Positions 9,119 to 17,899 of a stretch of 64,000 nt of DNA are shown one piece after another. A model generated the notes under the pieces. The model saw nothing but the letters and a program-made list of their open reading frames with translations, searched no databases and was not told the origin of the DNA. Source of the DNA: Bacillus methanolicus MGA3 (lineage in GTDB: Bacteria; Bacillota; Bacilli; Bacillales; Cytobacillaceae); assembly GCF_000724485.1 (NCBI RefSeq), contig NZ_CP007739.1, positions 1,844,843-1,908,842 on the forward strand. The letters run 5' to 3'. The translations under genes and the position numbers were made by a program. Every line of letters begins with the position of its first letter. The stretch's first letter is position 1.

Positions 9119-9228
9119 ATGAAGGTACTCATAACTGCTCCTTATAACGAAAATCGCGTGAACTGATCCATAGACCTGCACGTAATGCCCAGGTAGTAGC
9201 GGAAAAGTTCAATTATTATGAGGAGTAA
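9119..9228 (+). pseudogene. Deletion remnant of the original SAM-riboswitch gene, perhaps a 2-hydroxyacid dehydrogenase
   Basis: A GGAGG-rich leader precedes ATG 9119 and the frame MKVLITAPYNENRVN, which stops at TGA. A different frame then reads HRPARNAQVVAEKFNYYEE to TAA at 9226. The first piece resembles the start of D-2-hydroxyacid dehydrogenases and the second could be the tail of the same gene. A large internal deletion would have joined the two ends and brought the transporter under the riboswitch. The family assignment is tentative. Confidence 0.4.
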
Positions 9229-9265
9229 TGCTAAAGTTTTAATAAAAAAATTTAGGAGGGTATCA

Positions 9266-10591
9266 ATGTCAAAAAATCAATTAGCTCAAGATAACGTAGC
9301 TTTGGAAAGCAAAATTCTTATCAAAGAGCATTCCAAAGTAGCGATTTCAAGTTTCATCGGGACTACGATTGAATGGTATGATTTCTACCTTTACGGCACG
9401 GCCGCTGCTCTGGTCTTCCCGGCTTTATTTTTTCCGAATTTCGATCCAATTTATGGCACAATGGCTGCCTTTGGCTCATATGCAGCAGGGTTCATTGCTC
9501 GTCCGCTCGGGAGTATGGTATTTGGCCACTATGGAGACAAACTTGGACGTAAGAAAATGCTAACGATCTCACTCTTACTTATGGGACTAGCAACATTCCT
9601 CATGGGCTTTCTCCCTTCTTATCATTCAATCGGTTTGTTAGCCCCATTGTTAATAAGTCTTCTCCGCGTGATACAAGGATTTGCAGTAGGTGGTGAGTGG
9701 GGAGCGGCTGTTGTTTTGGCAGTGGAACATGCCCCGCCTGGCAAACGAGGACTATACGGAAGTTTCCCACAAATGGGGGTGCCAGCAGGGTTACTATTAT
9801 CCACTTTAGTTTTCTCGTTAGTTAACAATCATATGTCGAACAATGCTTTCTTGTCCTGGGGATGGCGGATTCCATTCTTGTGCAGTGCTATTTTGATCAT
9901 GGTTGGCCTCTTTGTACGTTTAAAAGTGAGTGAATCACCAGTGTTCTTGGAAGCAGCGGAAAAAAAGCAACAGGAGGAACGACCTGTACTTACAGTCCTT
10001 CGTGAACAGAAAAAGCCTTTGTTCTTAACTATTGGTATGAAATTAGTACAGAACGCAGTGTTTTATATTTATACCGTATTCATTCTTAGCTATATTGTGA
10101 ACACGCTTCATATGGATCGCTCGGTTGGACTAAATGCAGTTATGATTTCCTCTGTGATAGGTTTAGGGACTCTCCCACTTTGGTCTTACCTATCCGACAA
10201 GATTGGACGTAAGCCGGTGTATCTGTTTGGCACGATCGCTTCAACACTGTTTGTGATCCCCTTTTTCTGGTTGATGGACTCGGGTTCGGTTCTCTTGATT
10301 ACAATTGGTATTGTGATCGGTTTGAACGTTTTTCACGACGCGGTCTACGGACCTCAGGCTGTGTATTATTCCGAACTGTTCGGTACCAAGATACGTCTAA
10401 GCGGTGCATCAATAGGCTACCAGGTAGGCGCTGTTCTAGCAGGTGGTTTATCGCCAATAATCGCCACTTGGCTGTTAGCAGAATTTGATGGTAAAAGCTG
10501 GCCGATCTGCCTATATCTTATCGCGCTAGGCGTTCTAAGCATTGTTTCAACTTTGTTTGCCCGCGAAACATACCGTGACTATTTAACATAA
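9266..10591 (+). CDS. MFS transporter of the metabolite:H+ symporter (MHS) family, SAM-riboswitch controlled
   Basis: Twelve membrane segments are predicted. The MHS signature SSFIGTTIEWYDFYLYGTAA opens segment 1, GHYGDKLGRKKML is the loop 2-3 motif, and RVIQGFAVGGEWGAA marks segment 4. MHS members take up organic acids, betaines or dicarboxylates with protons; ShiA, ProP and KgtP are relatives. I chose ATG 9266 (441 residues) because AGGAGGG lies 5 bases upstream; the longer frame from 9218 has no such site. It follows a SAM riboswitch and the relic of another gene. The control suggests a sulfur- or methionine-related substrate, but the substrate cannot be read from the sequence. Confidence 0.88.
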   Translation: MSKNQLAQDNVALESKILIKEHSKVAISSFIGTTIEWYDFYLYGTAAALVFPALFFPNFDPIYGTMAAFGSYAAGFIARPLGSMVFGHYGDKLGRKKMLTISLLLMGLATFLMGFLPSYHSIGLLAPLLISLLRVIQGFAVGGEWGAAVVLAVEHAPPGKRGLYGSFPQMGVPAGLLLSTLVFSLVNNHMSNNAFLSWGWRIPFLCSAILIMVGLFVRLKVSESPVFLEAAEKKQQEERPVLTVLREQKKPLFLTIGMKLVQNAVFYIYTVFILSYIVNTLHMDRSVGLNAVMISSVIGLGTLPLWSYLSDKIGRKPVYLFGTIASTLFVIPFFWLMDSGSVLLITIGIVIGLNVFHDAVYGPQAVYYSELFGTKIRLSGASIGYQVGAVLAGGLSPIIATWLLAEFDGKSWPICLYLIALGVLSIVSTLFARETYRDYLT

Positions 10592-10818
10592 GTTCAGTAG
10601 GATATCAAATGAAGACGGAGTTTTTCTGTGCTGTTGACCAACGCATTCCTAGGGATGTCCAATATAGGCCACATGATCCGAACAATGACAACAAAGTAAA
10701 GAGCATTGGACACTGAGTTATTTGGGAAGTTAGTTCAAGAAGAAACACGTTTTTGGTTAATTGGAAATAAAATTAAAGTTATATGCCGCAAAAAAACAAA
10801 AAAGGAAAAAACGATAAA
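10592..10818. other. Intergenic region, no supported gene
   Basis: Between the transporter and the amtB terminator only a 35-codon plus-strand frame starting at 10609 is open. It has no good ribosome site or recognisable family. I see no RNA structure here. Confidence 0.4.
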
Positions 10819-10867
10819 AGAGAGCCTGTCCCATAGAGATCTATGATCCCTTAGCGACAGGCTTCTC
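10819..10867 (-). terminator. Terminator after amtB
   Basis: GAGAAGCCTGTC pairs with GACAGGCTCTC on the minus strand, with a long imperfect inner stem, followed by TTTTATCGTTTTTT. It belongs to the same terminator family as those at 2160, 5456 and 31083. Confidence 0.75.
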
Positions 10868-10917
10868 AAAAAATAATTTATTTTTCCTAAATCTTACATA
10901 GCAGAAATTTTTTCCTA

Positions 10918-12234
10918 TCATACTGCCTTACTGCTAACTTTCTCTTTGCTATTAGCAGGGGCAACAATAATGCCTGTTGTTTCTTCAAAGTTATATAAAC
11001 TTACAGGCAAATCCATGAACCGTTCTAATTCGTTATAAGCTGGTATCCCGTGATAGGACATATCAAGACCCTCTTCTTCTTCACGTTCGCTTGCTCGCAA
11101 ACCAACTGTCATTTCACATACTTTTGCCATAAATGCACCACCGATTAAACCCCAAATAACTACAATTACTGCTCCTAATACTTGTATTTTGAAAAGGGAG
11201 AAATCACCAGTCGTTAAGAGACCTTGAGATTTATCAAACAACCCGACCGCAATGGTTCCAAATACACCGTTGAATCCATGTACAGCTACAGCTCCAACAG
11301 GATCATCAACTTTTAAATTGTCAACAAATAAAGTAGCATAAATTACAATCAAACCACTGATCGCTCCAATGATAATAGCGCTCCATTGAGAGACATAGGC
11401 ACAACCTGCCGTTATCGCAACCAAGCCGGATAACACGCCATTGATTGTCATACTTGGGTCTGCTTTTCCGAATTTTTTCATTGTCAAGAAAAGAGCAACG
11501 GTGCCCCCAGCTGCACCCGCAAGCATCGTATTAATGGCAATCGATGAAAGGGCTGTATTGGAAGCATCCAATGTACTTCCTGCATTAAAAGCAAACCAAC
11601 CAAACCATAAAATGAACGCACCGGATGAAGCTAATGGAATGTTGCTTGGTGCAAATACATTGGCACTGCCATCCGAATTAAATCTCCCTTTTCTAGGTCC
11701 CAACAGTTTTGCCATTGCAAAAGCAGCAAAGCCGCCTAGCGCATGTATAGCAGCAGAACCAGCAAAATCCTTCATGCCTAATTTTGCCAGCCAACCATCT
11801 TTGTTCCAAATCCAATGACCTGAAAGTGGATATATGATGATACAAATAAGTGCTGCTGTTAATACATAAGCTTTAAAATTCATACGTTCGGCTACCGCAC
11901 CCGACACAATTGAAATAGATGCTACCGCAAATCCCATTTGAAATAGTACAAAAGCTGTACTTGGTAAATTAATAGAAAGTGCAATCTTTTCAGGGCTTCC
12001 AAATAAAGTAGTTCCAATTATTCCGAATGCATCTTTCCCAAACATCACTCCAAAACCAACTAGCCAAAATGCTAAAGCACCTACCGTTAAATCGACAAAA
12101 ATCTTCATTGTTACATTGACAGCGTTTTTGGTTCGAACCAAACCTGCTTCCAGTAAACTAAAACCGCCTTCCATAAACAACACCATTGCAGCAGCTAATA
12201 CAGTCCAAACTGTATTTAAATACATCAGCTTCAT
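10918..12234 (-). CDS. amtB: Ammonium transporter AmtB/NrgA
   Basis: The 438-residue protein has 11 membrane segments of the Amt/Rh fold, beginning VLFMEGGFSLLEAGLVRTKN. The pore twin histidines are visible in AAIHALGGFA and VAVHGFNGVF, and the selectivity pocket aromatic in WNKDGW. It conducts ammonium into the cell under nitrogen limitation. Its ATG overlaps the stop of glnK (ATGA), so the two are translationally coupled. The gene order glnK-amtB is reversed relative to B. subtilis nrgA-nrgB but usual in most bacteria. The carboxyl tail (about 50 residues after the last helix) is the GlnK docking region. Confidence 0.96.
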   Translation of the reverse strand: MKLMYLNTVWTVLAAAMVLFMEGGFSLLEAGLVRTKNAVNVTMKIFVDLTVGALAFWLVGFGVMFGKDAFGIIGTTLFGSPEKIALSINLPSTAFVLFQMGFAVASISIVSGAVAERMNFKAYVLTAALICIIIYPLSGHWIWNKDGWLAKLGMKDFAGSAAIHALGGFAAFAMAKLLGPRKGRFNSDGSANVFAPSNIPLASSGAFILWFGWFAFNAGSTLDASNTALSSIAINTMLAGAAGGTVALFLTMKKFGKADPSMTINGVLSGLVAITAGCAYVSQWSAIIIGAISGLIVIYATLFVDNLKVDDPVGAVAVHGFNGVFGTIAVGLFDKSQGLLTTGDFSLFKIQVLGAVIVVIWGLIGGAFMAKVCEMTVGLRASEREEEEGLDMSYHGIPAYNELERFMDLPVSLYNFEETTGIIVAPANSKEKVSSKAV

Positions 12235-12599
12235 GAAAGTCCCCCCTCCTGATTAAGCAAATCATCTATATCAAAGTCTGGTTTACCTGTTCGAATGTTA
12301 TAAGCTTCTAAAATGGGATAAACGTAAATTTTGCCGTCACCATCTTCTCCGGTTTGAGCTGATTCAAATATCTTTTTAATCGTAGGCTCTACCATATAAT
12401 CAGAAAGGACAATCTCCAATTTAACTTTTGGATGAAGAGTCACTTGATAATTTTTTCCGCGATAGACCCCTTGAGTATCTTTCTGTTTCCCTCTCCCTAC
12501 TACCTGGGACACGGTAAAACCTGTAATTCCTATCTTCCTTAAACCTTTAATCGTATCAGTGAGTCTTTCTGGTCTAATAATCGCTTCAAGTTTTTTCAT
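12231..12599 (-). CDS. glnK: PII nitrogen-regulatory protein GlnK/NrgB
   Basis: At 122 residues it has the PII fold: MKKLEAIIRPERL at the start, the VGRGKQKDTQGVYRG T-loop base and the QTGEDGDGKIYV B-loop. The T-loop keeps a Tyr (Y of GVYRGKNY), but no uridylylation enzyme is implied. It senses ATP/ADP and 2-oxoglutarate and plugs AmtB when nitrogen is plentiful. ATG 12599 is preferred over the GTG 12608 because AGGTGG lies 5 bases before it. It is the first gene of the glnK-amtB operon, with a TnrA-like box just upstream. Confidence 0.95.
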   Translation of the reverse strand: MKKLEAIIRPERLTDTIKGLRKIGITGFTVSQVVGRGKQKDTQGVYRGKNYQVTLHPKVKLEIVLSDYMVEPTIKKIFESAQTGEDGDGKIYVYPILEAYNIRTGKPDFDIDDLLNQEGGLS

Positions 12600-12615
12600 T
12601 TGAACCACCTATTCA

Positions 12616-12632
12616 TGTTAGGTTTTCTTACA
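12616..12632. promoter_or_regulatory. TnrA-type operator near the glnK start
   Basis: TGTTAGGTTTTCTTACA matches the TnrA consensus TGTNANAWWWTMTNACA at all but one position. On the minus strand TATAAT lies immediately upstream (about 12634-12639), so the box sits near the transcription start. A poorer half-matching copy, TGTTATATTGTTTATCA, fills the spacer just upstream of TATAAT. Confidence 0.65.
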
Positions 12633-12815
12633 TTATATGATAAACAATATAACAATACATTCAATATGTCAATAGCACAATAAATTGGAAATATTATGAA
12701 TGTTATCAAAATTGTTCGGAGAATGGATGTATTGATGGTGCTGTTAAAAAATCACAGAAGAACTCTTAAATTTAGTAAAATATGCATTAGAGAATTAAAT
12801 AACTGAAAATGGGGA

Positions 12816-13151
12816 GTGTTCATTATTTTATACGCAATCATTTTATTTATCTTTGCAGGTTTAGCGGAGATTGGAGGGGGTTATCTTATTTGGCTTTGGC
12901 TACGAGAAGGAAAGCCTTTTTATTTGGGAATTTTTGGTGGAGTTACACTAGCTCTATATGGCGTCATTGCTACTTTCCAAGCGTTTTCTTCTTTTGGACG
13001 AGTTTATGCAGCTTACGGAGGTGTGTTTATAATTCTTTCCGTTTTATGGGGATGGTGGATCGATAAGAAAACACCTGATTTGTATGATTGGATTGGCGCC
13101 AGTATTTGTTTAATTGGTGCTGCCATCATGTTATGGGGCCCTAGACAATGA
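12816..13151 (+). CDS. ynfA: YnfA/UPF0060 family inner-membrane protein (SMR-like)
   Basis: About 110 residues form four membrane helices, with the family signatures [32 protein letters not shown] and [14 protein letters not shown]0060 proteins resemble small multidrug-resistance pumps, but their substrates are unsettled. The start is unclear. GTG 12816 lies inside the GGGGAG ribosome-site-like stretch, while family members begin near the codons ATT-ATT-TTA at 12822. An ATT start or weak GTG start is therefore possible. It is a single gene, ended by a hairpin. Confidence 0.85.
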   Translation: MFIILYAIILFIFAGLAEIGGGYLIWLWLREGKPFYLGIFGGVTLALYGVIATFQAFSSFGRVYAAYGGVFIILSVLWGWWIDKKTPDLYDWIGASICLIGAAIMLWGPRQ

Positions 13152-13155
13152 AAAA

Positions 13156-13176
13156 GAGAGAACATAACGTTCTCTC
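13156..13176 (+). terminator. Short hairpin after ynfA
   Basis: GAGAGAAC and GTTCTCTC pair around ATAAC, followed by the weak tract CTTCTTAT. It is probably the terminator of the gene ending at 13151. Confidence 0.6.
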
Positions 13177-13276
13177 CTTCTTATACAGTGTCTTATCTAG
13201 AAGACTTATCTATCGTGGTGGCGGATATGCCATGGATGTTTGAAGTCAGTCTCATGGTTATTTAACCCGCACATTC

Positions 13277-13312
13277 AGTAAGTCCATCGATAATGTTATC
13301 GAAAGACTTGCT
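13277..13312. repeat. Imperfect inverted repeat in the gap before the B12 riboswitch
   Basis: AGTAAGTC-C-ATCGATAA faces TTATCGA-AA-GACTTGCT. The surrounding 13177-13440 has no convincing gene. Function is unknown; it could be an operator or a remnant of a mobile element. Confidence 0.35.
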
Positions 13313-13445
13313 AAATTTTACTTAAAACATAACCCTTATTCAATTTGTCAAATAATACTTGAAAAAATAAAGCAGTTACTTTAGTATTGAACTAAACATC
13401 AATATATTGAATAATCAAAAACGACAACAACTATATATTGTGTTG

Positions 13446-13757
13446 CCTTAAAATAAGATGCCATTAGGCTTAATAGGGAATCTGGTGAGAATCCAGAGCT
13501 GCCCCCGCAACTGTAATTGCTGACGAAATGAGCAGACCACTGTATAAGTAAGCTTTGTAGGTGCTTATATGGGAAGGGCTCAAAGTAGGAGGAAGCATAA
13601 GTCAGGAGACCTGTCTTATTTTAAGATGTTTCAACTTCTTCGGGGATTGAGAAGATGAAACGGTGGCGACAGAAGGCATAGGACTGGTCTTTTCTTTCCT
13701 ACATACCTTTTGATGTTATCGTTTCATCCGCTCTAAATCCTTGAGCGGATTTTTTTA
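13446..13757 (+). ncRNA. Cobalamin (B12) riboswitch with terminator
   Basis: The core reads TAATAGGGAATCTGGTGAGA, ATCCAGAGCTGCCCCCGCAA and CTGTAA, and ends AAGTCAGGAGACCTG. P1 pairs the flanking AAAATAAGA and TCTTATTTT blocks. A terminator ATCCGCTC/GAGCGGAT with seven T lies at 13726-13757, directly before the ribosome site of the reductase gene. Adenosylcobalamin should therefore turn the reductase operon off. Confidence 0.96.
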
Positions 13758-13773
13758 TTTAGGAGGGAAAATT

Positions 13774-16062
13774 TTGAGTACAAAAACCTATTCAGATCTT
13801 CATTACGTATTGGAATCTATCAATCAGGCCGCAAAAAAATATGATATCGATGCAACTGAAATCACGAAACGAATAAAAGAACTAAATGCAACTGAGTCTG
13901 AGGCAAACCAACAGGCTTTATTTTATGCTTTAAATCACATTGCGATGGATCAGCCTAATTGGACGTTTGTCGCGGCTCGTTTATACCTCAATGAATTATA
14001 TGAAAAGGCAGCAATCAATCGATGCTATGACCGTTCTTTAAAGTATGGTGATTTTTATCAGCTCATTAAAGTATTAACCGAAAAAGGGATTTATTCTAGT
14101 GATCTCCTGTCCTTTTATACGAAAGATGAAATCGATGAGTTGGGAAAAGAGATAGATCCTGATCGCGATCATTTATTTAATTATATAGGACTTTTTTTGC
14201 TGGCTGACCGATATCTGGCAAAAGATCACGATCGGAATATTTATGAGCTTCCACAGGAGCGGTTCATGATTATTGCCATGACCATTATGAAACTCGAAAA
14301 CCAGTCTATCCGATTAGACCTTGTTAAGGAAGCGTATTGGGCATTAAGTAATCTTTATATGACAGTAGCTACACCTACACTATCAAATGCCGGTAAAAGC
14401 TACGGCCAACTTTCATCATGCTTTATTGATACGGTCGAAGATTCTCTCGATGGCATTTATTTGAATAATTGGGATATCGCAAGATTAAGTAAAGGCGGAG
14501 GCGGAATTGGAATCTATTTCGGAAAAGTACGGGCACTTGGTTCCGATATCAAAAAATTTAAAGGGAATTCTTCCGGGGTTGTGCCGTGGATCCGATTAAT
14601 TAATGATACTGCCGTTAGTGTTGACCAATTGGGGCAGCGGCAAGGGGCCGTGGCTGTTTATCTTGACATATTCCATAAAGACATAATGAACGGATTTCTT
14701 GATTTAAAAACGAATAATGGAGATGAGCGCCGAAAAGCACATGATATTTTCACAGGTGTGACAATACCAGATTTGTTTATGGAAAAGTTGCAGGAGTTAG
14801 ATGAAAATGGAAGAAGCATCGGGCTATGGCATACATTCTGTCCCCATCAAGTCAAACAAATTATGGGTTGGAAAGATGAACATGGCAATCCCCTCGGACT
14901 TGAAGATTTTTATGATGAAAGAGACAAAAAATATTTTACGGAGAAATACGAAGAAGCTGTCAACCACCCGCTTCTGCCCCGTAAAACCTATCGCGCAATG
15001 GATATAATGGCCCGTATTATGATTGCTCAGTTGGAAACAGGAACACCTTTTATGTTCTACCGTGATGAAGTGAACCGGCAAAACCCGAACAAGCATTTAT
15101 TAAGTAAAGGACGCACTTCCATCTTTTGCAGTAATTTATGTACAGAGATTGCCCAAAATATGTCGACGACAACGATCATAAAAGAATATCAAGATAAGGA
15201 TGGAAATATCGTTATCGTTCGGAAACCAGGAGATTTCGTTGTTTGTAACCTGTCCTCTATTAATCTGGCAAAAGCTGTTCCAGCAAATGTGTTGGAGCGT
15301 CTAATCCGTATCCAAGTCAGAATGCTGGATAATGTCATTGACTTAAATACGATATCGGTAGGTCAAGCACAACTAACAAATAAAAAATATCGAGCAGTCG
15401 GTTTGGGAACATTTGGCTGGCATCACCTTCTTGCTCTTGAAGGGATTCATTGGGAGTCTGAAGAGGCTGTTCGATACGCTGATAAACTTTATGAAGATAT
15501 TGCATACTACACCATCCTTACTTCCATGGAACTTGCAAAGGAAAAAGGAGCATATAGCCAATTTAAAGGTTCTGAGTGGCATACTGGTCTTTATTTTGAA
15601 CGAAGAAACTATGTTTCAGGCCGCTGGATCGAATTAAAAGAAGCTGTAGCCAAACATGGAATTCGGAACGGCTGGCTGATGGCTATTGCACCTAACTCAT
15701 CAACAGCGAAAATCGGCGGTTCAACAGATGGAATCGATCCCTTATATGCAGTAGAATACGCTGAAGAAAAGAAGAATTTTAAATTTAAAGTAACAGCACC
15801 AGATTTGAATCATGTCACCTACAATTATTATCGCCGCGCAAGACATGAATTAGATCAACGCTGGAGCATTAGACAAAATGCGGCACGCCAGCGCCATATT
15901 GACCAAGCGATCAGCTTTAACTTATATGTACGGCACGATATTAAAGCAAAAGATTTATTGAACCTCCATCTCGAAGCATGGAAGCAAGGGTTAAAAACTA
16001 CTTACTACGTAAGGAGCACATCACAAGCTGAAATAGAAGAATGCGAAGCCTGCCATAGCTAA
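13774..16062 (+). CDS. nrdA: Class I ribonucleoside-diphosphate reductase, alpha (catalytic) subunit
   Basis: The 762-residue protein has an amino-terminal ATP-cone-like region and the catalytic barrel. The three catalytic cysteines are visible: C216 (LSSCFIDTVEDS), C456 with E458 (SNLCTEI) and C491 (VVCNLSSINL). The carboxyl CEAC pair (758-761) is for thioredoxin or glutaredoxin reduction. It makes deoxynucleoside diphosphates with the radical-bearing beta subunit. TTG 13774 is chosen because AGGAGGG lies 6 bases before it; the longer frame begins inside the terminator. It is first in nrdA-nrdB-flavodoxin and lies directly behind a B12 riboswitch, which implies use when B12 is scarce. Confidence 0.94.
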   Translation: MSTKTYSDLHYVLESINQAAKKYDIDATEITKRIKELNATESEANQQALFYALNHIAMDQPNWTFVAARLYLNELYEKAAINRCYDRSLKYGDFYQLIKVLTEKGIYSSDLLSFYTKDEIDELGKEIDPDRDHLFNYIGLFLLADRYLAKDHDRNIYELPQERFMIIAMTIMKLENQSIRLDLVKEAYWALSNLYMTVATPTLSNAGKSYGQLSSCFIDTVEDSLDGIYLNNWDIARLSKGGGGIGIYFGKVRALGSDIKKFKGNSSGVVPWIRLINDTAVSVDQLGQRQGAVAVYLDIFHKDIMNGFLDLKTNNGDERRKAHDIFTGVTIPDLFMEKLQELDENGRSIGLWHTFCPHQVKQIMGWKDEHGNPLGLEDFYDERDKKYFTEKYEEAVNHPLLPRKTYRAMDIMARIMIAQLETGTPFMFYRDEVNRQNPNKHLLSKGRTSIFCSNLCTEIAQNMSTTTIIKEYQDKDGNIVIVRKPGDFVVCNLSSINLAKAVPANVLERLIRIQVRMLDNVIDLNTISVGQAQLTNKKYRAVGLGTFGWHHLLALEGIHWESEEAVRYADKLYEDIAYYTILTSMELAKEKGAYSQFKGSEWHTGLYFERRNYVSGRWIELKEAVAKHGIRNGWLMAIAPNSSTAKIGGSTDGIDPLYAVEYAEEKKNFKFKVTAPDLNHVTYNYYRRARHELDQRWSIRQNAARQRHIDQAISFNLYVRHDIKAKDLLNLHLEAWKQGLKTTYYVRSTSQAEIEECEACHS

Positions 16063-16123
16063 AACGAGGGAACAGGCCACTGTTGCTTTAAAGTGCTAAA
16101 ATGATTTTAGGAGGATACTTTTG

Positions 16124-17170
16124 ATGAACATACATTCACCATTAAAAAGAATTAAGCTGCTTAATCCACAGCATCCAAATAAATCGACAAGTATAATAAA
16201 TGGGAAATCATCCGGGATATTAAACTGGAATGATATCGCTTATCCTCAAATGTATAATTTATATCAAACCTTACTTTCGAATTTTTGGAAAGCTCAGGAG
16301 ATCAACATGCAAGATGATATCAAACAATGGGATCTCCTCAGTAAAATTGAACAGGATGTTTTTTTGCGCATTAACACACAATTGGCTTCTCTGGATAGCT
16401 TGCAAACACCTACAATGAGCCAGGTAATGGATTATGTAACAGATTCCAGCTTTAAAGCTATTTTCGCCGTTATTTCTCAACAAGAAGCAGTTCACAATGA
16501 GTCATATTCTTATATCTTAAGCTCACTTGTCCCGTTAAGTGAACAGAATTACCGCTTCAATCAAGCAAAAAATGATCCAATTGTCCAAAAGCGAAACCAA
16601 CTTATATTAAATGCTTATGAAAGCTTCCGCGAAAATCCTACACCGCTAAATCTGTTTAAACTTGGTGTAAATTCTATTAATCTTGAAGGCATTTATTTTT
16701 ATGCAGGATTTGCCTTTTTCTATAATCTGGCTCGACAGCAAAAAATGTTGAAGACGAGTACAATGATTAGCTATATCCAACGGGATGAAATGCAGCATGC
16801 CTATTTTATTTCCCAATTTATTCGAATTCTATTATCAGAAAACCCTGAATTAAACACAGCTGAAAATATTGATTATATCTATTATACAATTGGACAAGCT
16901 GTTCAGCTTGAAAAAGAGTGGGCACATTTCATCTTAAAGGATATAGACGGTATTGATTTGTATGAATTCAACGGCTACACCGAATATTTGGCAAATAAAC
17001 GTTTACGTCAGCTAGGATTGCAAAATCTTTATAAAGACAGGGACAACCCAATGCCATGGATCCACGTATTTAGTGATGAGATGATCAATGAAACAAAATC
17101 GGACTTCTTTGAACAAAAGTCCAGAACGTATACAAAAGTGACTCAGTCAAACGGTTTCGATGAATTATAG
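16124..17170 (+). CDS. nrdB: Class I ribonucleotide reductase, beta (radical) subunit
   Basis: This 348-residue ferritin-like protein keeps all six metal ligands: D91, E121, H124 (QEAVHNES), E188 (LEGIYFY), E222 and H225 (RDEMQH). The radical Tyr is Y128, four residues after H124. The intact ligand set argues against the metal-free class Ie. It should hold a Fe2 or Mn2-tyrosyl radical and pass it to the alpha subunit. ATG 16124 follows TAGGAGG. It lies 61 bases after nrdA, and a flavodoxin that may activate it begins 10 bases after its end. Confidence 0.93.
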   Translation: MNIHSPLKRIKLLNPQHPNKSTSIINGKSSGILNWNDIAYPQMYNLYQTLLSNFWKAQEINMQDDIKQWDLLSKIEQDVFLRINTQLASLDSLQTPTMSQVMDYVTDSSFKAIFAVISQQEAVHNESYSYILSSLVPLSEQNYRFNQAKNDPIVQKRNQLILNAYESFRENPTPLNLFKLGVNSINLEGIYFYAGFAFFYNLARQQKMLKTSTMISYIQRDEMQHAYFISQFIRILLSENPELNTAENIDYIYYTIGQAVQLEKEWAHFILKDIDGIDLYEFNGYTEYLANKRLRQLGLQNLYKDRDNPMPWIHVFSDEMINETKSDFFEQKSRTYTKVTQSNGFDEL

Positions 17171-17180
17171 AGGTTGAAAG

Positions 17181-17615
17181 ATGAATATAGCCATCGTTTA
17201 TACTTCCATAACAGGAAACACAGAAGAACTGGTGAGAATACTTCACCAGTTCTTTCTGAAATATCCTTTAAATATTACAATATATTCTATTGATCAGTTT
17301 CCAATCGGTCAGTTAAATCAATTTCATGCAATTGTAGTTGCAACCTATACATGGGGGAACGGAGATATCCCTCAAGAGATGAAAGAGCTATATCGAGCCT
17401 TTGAAAACCAAGATGTAAAAAATGTGATTACAGGCGTGGTCGGGACCGGAGATCGATTTTATCCTAAATTTTGCGGCGCAGTGGATGAATTCAGAGATAT
17501 GTTATATGTTCACACAAATTTGGCTGCTACTTTAAAAGTAGAGCTGATGCCGCAGTCGCAAGACATCGAAAGGTGCATAAAGTTCGTTGAATGCATTGTA
17601 AAACGATTAATTTAA
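17181..17615 (+). CDS. Flavodoxin, probable NrdI-like activator of the reductase
   Basis: At 144 residues it starts with the FMN phosphate loop YTSITGNTEEL and has the 50s-type loop TYTWGNGDIP and the 90s-type loop VVGTGDRFYPKFC. It is a short-chain electron carrier of the cytoplasm. NrdI flavodoxins supply superoxide or electrons to assemble the dimanganese radical in class Ib beta subunits. Its position immediately behind nrdB suggests such a role, but its sequence also fits an ordinary flavodoxin. AGAGG precedes the ATG. It is the third and probably last gene of the B12-controlled operon. Confidence 0.85.
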   Translation: MNIAIVYTSITGNTEELVRILHQFFLKYPLNITIYSIDQFPIGQLNQFHAIVVATYTWGNGDIPQEMKELYRAFENQDVKNVITGVVGTGDRFYPKFCGAVDEFRDMLYVHTNLAATLKVELMPQSQDIERCIKFVECIVKRLI

Positions 17616-17899
17616 CATAATTTTTTTTCTGCAAAAAGATGTTTTAGCTTATATACATACATCGGCCTTTGGGACACCTATTATGTTACAAAATTTTGAT
17701 TTATAAGAAGCAAAAGCTTGTTCAACAGTTTATTATCTTTATCTGTTTCTTTAAAAGAGATTAATTTAAACTTGAAGGTGCGAAAACCTCCCCCTCCTTT
17801 AATGGATAAGAATGCCATTCAATGCATATACTCATGAATCCCCCCTCTTAGCCATATATAAATAATGTAAATTGTTATCTAGAGGAGGATGAGTATATC
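17616..17899. other. Intergenic region without recognised features
   Basis: The stretch is AT-rich, with a C-rich patch near 17790. No gene, riboswitch or clear terminator was identified. Confidence 0.4.

Noticed and set aside
13177..13440. Coding remnants around the inverted repeat
   Set aside because: Short frames in several phases, none with recognisable residues or start sites.
16484..16805. Class Ie (metal-free DOPA-radical) reductase beta subunit because of the flavodoxin neighbour
   Set aside because: All six metal ligands and the radical Tyr are intact, so it is an ordinary metal-radical class I subunit.
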